Assembly: GCA_027627225.1 (NCBI GenBank)
Contig: CM051036.1
Span: 39,324,426-39,388,425 of the forward strand
Length of the DNA stretch: 64,000 nt
Direction: 5' to 3'
Source: Congeria kusceri
Lineage: Eukaryota; Mollusca; Bivalvia; Myida; Dreissenidae
Part shown: positions 31,916-40,300 of the stretch, in pieces
Layout of the letters: each line of letters starts with the position of its first letter
Numbering within the stretch: position 1 is the first letter of the stretch
Program-made: the position numbers and the translations under genes
The notes under the pieces: generated by a model
Database searches by the model: none
Told to the model about the DNA's origin: nothing
The model's input: only the letters and a program-made list of their open reading frames with translations

Positions 31916-32513
31916 GTGCTCCGGTGAGCTAAAAAACATCAACAAGTTACCAATTATTTCCTTGCACGCACGATTTTTTATTCAATTTTGACTAAACTTA
32001 CACAGTTTGCATATGACCATAAAAATTGATTGATAAAATTTGATTTCCAAAAGTTGCAAACCTTGCATGCAGTTATTTGTACATGCATCATTGATGTCTT
32101 CAGAGCCTGCATGAATATCATTTATCATCATTGGACAAAAAAAATTCCAAAAAAAAGCAAAACTTAACCTTATAGCTCAATTATCGCATTGCAACTAGTT
32201 CTCTAAAACTGTCTGCGAAAAAGACATCAAAATCTACTGTTTCTGCACTTTCCAGAATTGTCACTGACTTAATAAAAGAGGGTCAGGTAAAAAAATCGAG
32301 AAAAATGATTTGAGATTCATAAGCAAACACACATCCACTACCCAACTCGTACTTTAGTTAGCCCATTGCATTAACCGATGTTCTTAATCAAATTGATCCT
32401 ATCCCCCTTTGCGTATTGTTCATATACCTAAATTTTCAAACCTGTCGCAACAGTATGGTCTTCATCTGTACCAGTTCTCAGGTGAGCGCTTTGGGCCATC
32501 ATGGCCCTCTTAT
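31916..32513. mobile_element. Second family J copy (J2), internally deleted
   Basis: It starts with the left-end motif GTGCTCCGGTGAGCTA and passes at once into the 3' half seen at 31081-31693 (ACATCAACAAGTTACCAAT onward), ending GGGCCATCATGGCCCTCTTA. It faces the inverted copy head-to-head, forming a near-palindrome at about 31902-31930. Confidence 0.7.
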
Positions 32514-32673
32514 TGAACTTGCCTCGCATTTAACTCAAAAAGTATAACTGCTAGAATTATGAAACTGCTAAACATATTAATCAGCCTGTGAACTTGTGCA
32601 CCTGGGTATTTTGGTGCAGATTTGTCAGAAATCATCGGAGTTATGACCCTTTTTTATGAAAATTTGACATTGT

Positions 32674-33240
32674 TAGCTCGACTATTCACAGAATAATTTG
32701 AGCTATACTACTCAACTGTTTGTTGGCGTTGGCGTAATGCTCTGGTTAAGGTTTGGGTGCAACATGTCCATATCTCTGTAACTACTACAGATATTCTATT
32801 GAAACTTCACACGTGTTCGGGGTCATTATGTGAGGTCACTGACCAAGACACATAACTCTGACCTGCAATTTAAGTTTTGCGTGCAACAACTCCATATCTC
32901 TATAACTCGAGAATGGATTGAGCTATTGTAATGAAACTTCATACATAGATACCATATAGCGAGGCCTCGCTTGGGATTGCATATGGGTGGGGTCAAGGTC
33001 AATGTTACTAAAAATAGAAAAACCTTTTCTCTTCTATAACTTAAAGAACACATTGAGATATTTTAATGAAACTTAATACATAGATACCTTTTATCGAGAC
33101 CTCGCTTTGGATTGCATATGGGGTGGGTGGGATGAAGGTCACTGTTACTAAAAATATAATATTTTTCTTGTTTGTAGTGATAAAGGCCCATAACTGACAA
33201 AGCAGTTGAAAAGTCGAGCGGTCCCGAGACAGCTCTTGTT
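32674..33240. mobile_element. Short family E/L element with TAGCTCGAC...GTCGAGC ends
   Basis: The left end is TAGCTCGACTATTCACAG; the core has two to three monomers with ATACATAGATACC, GACCTCGCTTGGGATTGCAT and GTCAAGGTCA; the right end is AAGTCGAGCGG, hairpin (TCCCGAGA region) and CAGCTCTTGTT. The left motif GCTCGACT is inverted just inside the right end. It splits family K sequence. Confidence 0.65.
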
Positions 33241-33399
33241 TTAATTTCTGTCACGTGTAACTCAAAAAGAATATCTGCTAGAGTGATGAAACTTTATAGA
33301 CATATTCATCAGCATGTGAACTCGTGCACCATGGTATAGTAATTGCGTAGGATTTTGTAAATGTGGGGGCATCCATGTTCTTTGAACACATGTCTAGTT

Positions 33400-36300
33400 T
33401 TTTATTTAAATATTTCAGAAGTTGTCCATTGTAAAGCCAATTCATATGCACAAAAAACATGGCTAGCTCTCTCATCCATTGTGGAAACGTTGTTAACTTA
33501 ACTTGGTTCATTCAAAGTGCAGTTAACAAAGCAATGTACACTTAAAGAACGGTACAAAACAGATTTAAAATATAAATAATTAAATACCTTCCAAAACAAT
33601 TACAGTAGATTTCAATAAATGTGTAAGGCTGCTTTTCCATGTATGTGTGATACTCTTCTATGTTCACAACATAAAATATAGCTCAAGTTGAAATATGCAG
33701 GGACATTTTCATTTGTTCGTATCCGTGTCCATATTCATCCATGTCCACGTTTACATCCGTAATGAATTTTTCTGACACTGATCATTCATGGGCGAGTTGT
33801 CAAGTATCCATGATTGATTTTTATAAGGAATCTTAGATATACACTGCATTCTTACCTTAAAGACTGTATGTATGATATTAAAATAGACATAGTGACATAA
33901 ATTAAAACAACCCGATAAAGTTAATCACCATATACTTTGATTTAAAATGGAATAAAAGTAAATATGAATCATTGTTGTAAAACGCATAAATGGCTACTTT
34001 TTAATCACAAGCTAGTTCTCAACTGTACATAAGGTAACTCCAATACATGTATATACATTGACTTGACAGTTGTTGTAGGTTACACGACACTAATAAACGA
34101 TGCAAGTTGACACTCATATTTGTTGAATTATTATATATTTTAATGTTTCCTTCTTCATGTTTAATGTTTATTTGGCTGCTTTCAAGTTACATTGTCACTT
34201 TCATCAGCTTATTTTGATAATAATTTATATGAAAGATCATACATACACACTTTAAGATGAGATTACCTACCGGTAAATAACTAAAATAATTTACAAATAT
34301 AATTGACATTTATAAATTGACTTAAGAAAGTTTATATCAAAAGTATGTATTACTAATCTTGATATCTTCTAGAATCTGATAAACAAAATGTAGATACTTT
34401 TATAGACATGAAGATACATTAGAATGTATTAGAAGATATTTTTTCTATAAATAACCTATGGAAAAGAAACATGTGGACGATGGAAGAAGGTATGATTACA
34501 GACATGGATGACAGATCATGCATACATGGAAAAGCAGCCTAAAACAAAGTGATCATAGCTCAGTGCAATGATTGTGGCCAGAAGTAATCGAAGCCGAAGA
34601 TTGCATTGTCCGTGTCGTCGATACAGCTGATAGAGAAGTGACAGCCCCCTAATAGGTAATGTATAGTTGACCTGAACCATTATGTGAATAGGCTGCTATC
34701 GTGTACACCTTACTTTACCGTTATAAACAGTTGCGTAAACAAATTGTCTAAAGGGAGGTAACAAAATCTGTCTAATGCAGATTATCATCTTCCCTAATAA
34801 ATAATAATGTATTAATAAGAACAACAACTGGTTTATTACAAGCATATTGTTTAAATATTAACAACAAAAGTATATTAATCCTGTGTTGCGCTTAAAATTG
34901 CATGGTAATTACATTTTTGTATATTTGACCATGCCAGTATGTGGCAGTATTGAAATTTCATTTATAAATTTAGCAGTGGTAGATTACAAACATTTTAAAC
35001 ATCAACCTGTACAGTCTATATAGGTTAATTGGTACACCCAACAAACTTTATGGTGAGAAAAACAACTGAGTATTGTAATAACAATCCAAATAATGTATAG
35101 CAACACCATTTGAATACAATACTGTTACAAGTAAGAATTCAGAACAGTTTAAGACTTTGATTGCTAGCCTAACTACGAAACCATGTGCACATTCAGGTAG
35201 GCAGGCCTGTAAAAAAAAACATCTGTCTTCCAGTTACGAAAATGTATGCTACCACAAGAAATATATTGCGTAAATGTACACCCAAATTTTAATTTTCTTT
35301 GTGTATATGTACACCTGAACTTTATTTTTCTCTGCGTATTTCGGAATTTTTGTGCGTAATTTAAGCGTGTACACGCCTTATCTGGGCCTCTGATCTGCAG
35401 TATGCTAAAAAATCTGTAAAATAATTCATTTTAAATGTACGTGACCATGTAAAACCAATAAATTAATATGTGTGGTCGTGCTGCACAATGTGTTTACTAA
35501 TCTAACTCGTTATTACCAGCAACTAATACTTGCAAATAATACTAGAGTATATACATGTATATATGAAAAGTGTAAACTAAGTAAAATACATGCACTGAAG
35601 GCCCTGCAGGCCTATAATCAATAATTGACAACCAACTTAGAAAGACAACTGCATTGTTTTGGACAAAAGATATTAGTAAAACTCTTTAAAAGCCTGGGCT
35701 TTCTGCAGACAATTGTTTGCCAGTCAATGAATATCTGTGTGGATGTGTGATTGTTGAAAAAAGGGACCGCATGCTTTGTGCGATTAAAGCCTCTGCATCG
35801 GGCAAAAATTATTGTCTATGTACAAAGTAAAAAATGGAAAAAACTATTTTACTTTGACATGCTTTAATTTAAAAAAAAAATTGATTAAACAATGTTTTCT
35901 TCATCCAAAAGAATATTTGCACCATGTTAACTGTTTGTCAACAAAGAGACTGTTAAATCTATGTACAGTGCTTAAACATGCTGAACTGTACGAATCGGAA
36001 ACCATGTATATTACGTTTTGCGTTTCGTAGCGTGTAACTGTTAATAAGTCCTCCATATTGCATACTAACGCTACAAACCATTATATTCAGATATTTTCTA
36101 CAAAATCCTGGTTTGAATTCTGTGTCAAGATCATTTACTGTATCAACAAATATATGGGTACATACATTTTTCAGGAAATGTAAACTGCGTAAAAACAGTT
36201 TTACCATATGGTTAGGCATGAGATACTGTTTTGATAATACACTTAAAATTTGAATGCAATTAGATTTATTTTGCAAAATAGTGTTATTACAAAGCAGACC

Positions 36301-36859
36301 ACATGTCCTTAATTTCTGTATCCCTTGATGAGCATTTTTGCTTTTAAATATCAATAATTATCATAGATTTACCTAGACTGCAAAAAATACCATGGCGAAG
36401 AAGTCCTTGCCTAACGTAGCAAGCAATGCACTTTTTACAAATGCAGAAAGTGTAGTCAGTGTTGGGCAATTAATCTCTCATCCTTCAAATGCCATTGACA
36501 GTAAAGGGACATAAGTTATAGTCATTCAGATTCTCTATAAAAAGGGTCAATCAAATTGTCATTAATAACAAAGATCTAACTCTACAAGAGGGGCATAATT
36601 CACTGTACTCTTAAAAACACCAGAAATTCCATCTGAACAGACAGTAGTGCGAAGTAAATGGCAAATAAATTCGGTTTATTAAATAATTTATGTCGTCTGC
36701 TATTTCAGTATTTGATTAAGCATTATATTTCATTAAATATATATATAACTAAATCATTCGCTTTACAAATAAACACATTGCCATAATAAATATTAAAAAT
36801 AATGTAATTGTGAGATTAAATTATTTACTGTGCTGTATGTAGATCGCTATAATTCGACA
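33400..36859. other. Intergenic region with nothing recognised
   Basis: About 3.4 kb of AT-rich DNA between the repeat nest and the TARDBP promoter region. The longest open frame (131 codons, minus strand, 35959-36354) has no recognisable domain, and a frame of that length is expected about once by chance in this much AT-rich sequence. Confidence 0.5.
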
Positions 36860-37107
36860 GCATGAAATTACCAGCAACAGGACCGTGCAGCTGGAAAAAT
36901 AACTACGGACAAATCATTCGTTGAGATTTAATAAAAACACCGTTTCGTAATTTTTCGACTGGTGTAGAAATAATAGCGTCAGCAGGTACGTATTTATTGA
37001 CGAAACTAAAACCAGTCTGGAAGGTGTCGCCATCTTTGTTTGGGAAGTAATTTCTTGGGCCTAAATCGCCTTCCATTTTCGCCAGTTTTCTGGCAACTTT
37101 TTAAGAA
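36860..37107 (+). promoter_or_regulatory. Presumed TARDBP 5' flank and 5'UTR
   Basis: This stretch precedes the start codon and becomes slightly GC-richer toward it. No TATA box at a convincing distance was seen. The ATG at 37108 has G at -3 and G at +4, a favourable initiation context. The transcription start is not determinable here, and a non-coding upstream exon is possible. Confidence 0.4.
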
Positions 37108-37342
37108 ATGGTTCAATATATTCAGGTCACAGACGACGAAAATGACGAAGCAATCGAAATACCAAGTGAAGAGGACGGTACATTGCTGCTGAGCACTTTG
37201 GCAGGACAGTTTCCGAACGCGTGTGGACTGAAGTACAGAAACCAATCTGGTGGGTTTCGAGGGATCCGCCTCAGTGATGGGAGGCTTCACCCACCGGACA
37301 ACGCTTGGAAAGCGTGCACATATTTGGTTGTCTATCCTAAAG
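37108..37342 (+). CDS. TARDBP: TARDBP exon 1: N-terminal domain
   Basis: Starts [20 protein letters not shown] and ends VVYPK, donor CCTAAAG|GTAGCC (phase 1). It covers the whole ubiquitin-like domain that drives head-to-tail oligomerisation in vertebrate TDP-43. A minus-strand open frame over the same bases is a shadow. Confidence 0.95.
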
Positions 37343-40300
37343 GTAGCCAAAATGATTGTACCTCATTTACTCTCAGAATTGCCAGAATCCAATTACTATA
37401 ATAAAGAAATTGATACAACTTTACAAGTGGTTAGGTTAGTTTTCTTTTGTGATGTTCATTATGTTGGCAGTGTAGTTATTAGCACAAGTTAGGCCCTGTG
37501 CAGTCTGTGTCCGTTTGCCCTAACACCCATTTGCCCATTGTTCCGTTCACTCTATATCGCGTTCCAATATTAGCTACTTTTAATATTGGCAGGAATTTAG
37601 CCCAATCTGAAAAAGTACCACGAAATTTCGTTAAATGTCTCATTTATTAGACTTGTGTAGTTATTGGCCTATAAGCCTTGCTGTTTGGCTAGCTCTTAAA
37701 CAACATGGTTGGAGTGTCCAACTCTCACGCAGGCGACCCAGGTTAAATTCTGTGCGAGCGCTCTGGACTTTTTCATTTTAGTATATAGAATTTTAATAAA
37801 TGCCCAAAATGTTGCCCCCAAGTTGTTATTCAAAACATTATTATCATAATTTTGCACAACAATTAAATGGGCCTATCATTGGTAGATCAACAAAAATATT
37901 TTGTAATTATAAAGTTCATTTGCAGAGAATTAATATTGAAGCATTGTTAAAAAACAATCGCCAGACAAAATTTACATGATGAGTTTTTGCATGTATGTGC
38001 AACATTGATAAACATGACAGTGTAGCATAGGGAAGTTGTTTTTGTTTATTTTCAAGTGCACAACTTTGTAGACATGATTTCAAATTGTACTGGAACAATG
38101 TTTTAAAAATGTTAATTGTCATCAGTTTACTATTGCTACTTTAAAAATATATTGGGGAAAAATAGGAATTTCTCGTTTTCATATTTGTCTATATTTATTG
38201 GTAATGCCGTCGATATGCCTCTTTTAAACAGTAATTTAATAAATAATAATGACATTCTTTCTAATGTCACAATAAGGTTACAACATTATGTGTATCCATC
38301 TAAATTAAATGTATGCACCTGAATATTTTAACAATTGATATACAATGGATGGGGTATAACTAAACACAGAAAACCCGCAAAAACCCACGGAAACCTACTT
38401 GATTAACAGAATCCTGCAAAACCCCAATGAAACACATTTAACTTGTCAGTGTAAACCAACAGAAACATACAAAAACCTACTTAAACTTGCGCAAACCCGC
38501 GAAAACCCAAGGAACCTCAGGGGTTCCGCTGGCTCAAGCAAAGTTGTCGCCACTAAAATTTGCCACTTTTAAAAAGTTTGAGCCGATTTTATTTGTTAAT
38601 TACATATTGACATTATTCAGAATCTAGTTAACAGTAACTGTCACTATAAAATAGCATTTGTAACTACATTATTATGCCCCCCTAGACCTTCGAAGAAGTG
38701 GGGGTATCGTGCTTTGCACCTGTCAGTCGGTCGGATGGTCGGTCTGTGCGTAGACTGTTTCGTTTCCGCATGATATCTAGAGAACGCTTTGACCTACAAT
38801 CATGAAAGGTGGTATGCTGGTTACTTGGGAGGAAGGAAGACGCCTATTTTTGAGGTAAACAGGTCAAAGGTCAAGGTCACCGTTGCTAAAAATAGAAAAA
38901 CGGTTTCCGCTCAATAACTTGAGAATGCATCAAGATATTTTACTGAAACTTTATACATAGATACCTTATATCGAGACCTCGCTTGGAATAGCATATGGGG
39001 TGGTTGGGGTCAAGGTCACTGTTACTAAAAATAGAAAAACGGTTTCCGCTCAATAACTTAAGAACGCATAGAGATATTTTTATGAAACTTCATACAAAGA
39101 TACCTTATATTGAGACCTCGCTTGGGATTGCATATGGGGTGGATTAGGTCAAGGTCACCGTTACTAAAAATATATAAAAGGTCTCTGCTCAATAACTTGA
39201 CAACGCATTGAGATATTTTAATGAAACTTCATGCATAGATACCTTATATTGAGACCTCGCATGGGATTGCATATATGGTGGGTGGGGTCAAGGTCACCGT
39301 TACTAAAAATAGAAAAACGGTTTCCGCTCAAAAACTTGAGAACGCATCGAGATATTTGAATGAAACTTCTTACATATATGGTACCTTATATCAAGACCTC
39401 GCTTGGGATTGCATATGGGTTGGGTGGGTCAAGGTCACCGTTACTAAAAATAGAAAAACGGTATCCGCTCAAAAACTTAAGAATCCATAAAGATATTTTA
39501 ATGAAACTTCATACGTAGATACCATATATCGAGACCTGGCTAGGGATTGCATATGGGATGGGTGGGGTCACGATCAAGGTCACCACAACTAAAAATAGAA
39601 AAAAGGTTTCTGCTCCATGCATCGAGATATTTTAATGAAACTTCATATATATATACCTTATATCGAAGCCTTGCTTGAGATTGCATATGGGGTGGGTGTG
39701 GTCAAGGTCAATGTGACAGTTACTAAAAATAGAAAATGGTTTCTGCTTAATAACTGAACGCATCAAGATATTTTAATGAAACTTCATACATAGATATCTT
39801 ATATTAAGACCTCTTTGGGATTGCATATGTGGTGGGTGTGGTCAAGATCACCGTTACTAAAAATAGAAAAACGCTTTTCCCTCAATAACTTGACAAGCAT
39901 TGAGATATTTTAATGAAACTTCATACATAGATACCTTATATTGAGACCTCACATGGGATTGCATATGGGTTGGGTGGGGTCATGGTCAAGGTCACCATTA
40001 CTAAAAATAGAAAAACGGTTTCCGCTCAATAACTTGAGAACGCATCGAGATATTTTAATGAAACTTCATACATAGATACCGTGTATCAAGACCTCGCTTG
40101 GGTTTGCATATTAAAAAAAATTCTTAACCATTGCACATATTCACAACTTGGCTGCAATTCGGGGGCATACATAGTTTACAAACATCTCTCGTTATAATTA
40201 AAACTTAGCAATATAATGGTTAATTGTTGGAAATTAAGAAATGTACAACAATTTATTTGAAAAGATTTAATAATGTTGATCGTTGTGTAGGGTCACGCAA

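Larger units (their letters stand above)
29873..33399. mobile_element. Outer tandem-core element (family K) interrupted by two nested elements
   Basis: The left end is ATTCCCCC with a hairpin to GGGGGG (29873-29898); the right end is GGGGGCATCCATGTTCTTTG then AACACATGTCTAGTT (33365-33397) with hairpin TGTTC/GAACA. Core monomers (GTGTAACTCAAAAAGTATAA, GAGTGATGAAACTTTATAAA, TGGGTATTTTGGTGCAG) occur at 29940-30240, 32517-32670 and 33241-33340, so family J DNA (30246-32513) and another element (32674-33240) were inserted into it. No coding sequence. Confidence 0.65.

Noticed and set aside
35959..36354. 131-codon open frame on the minus strand
   Set aside because: No recognisable domain or splice context; about one frame of this length is expected by chance in AT-rich DNA of this size.
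37006..37350. 114-codon minus-strand open frame
   Set aside because: Shadow of TARDBP exon 1, which matches the TDP-43 N-terminal domain on the plus strand.
39275..39490. Open frame with repeated [15 protein letters not shown]
   Set aside because: Produced by two monomers of the family E array; the other monomers contain stops and frameshifts.
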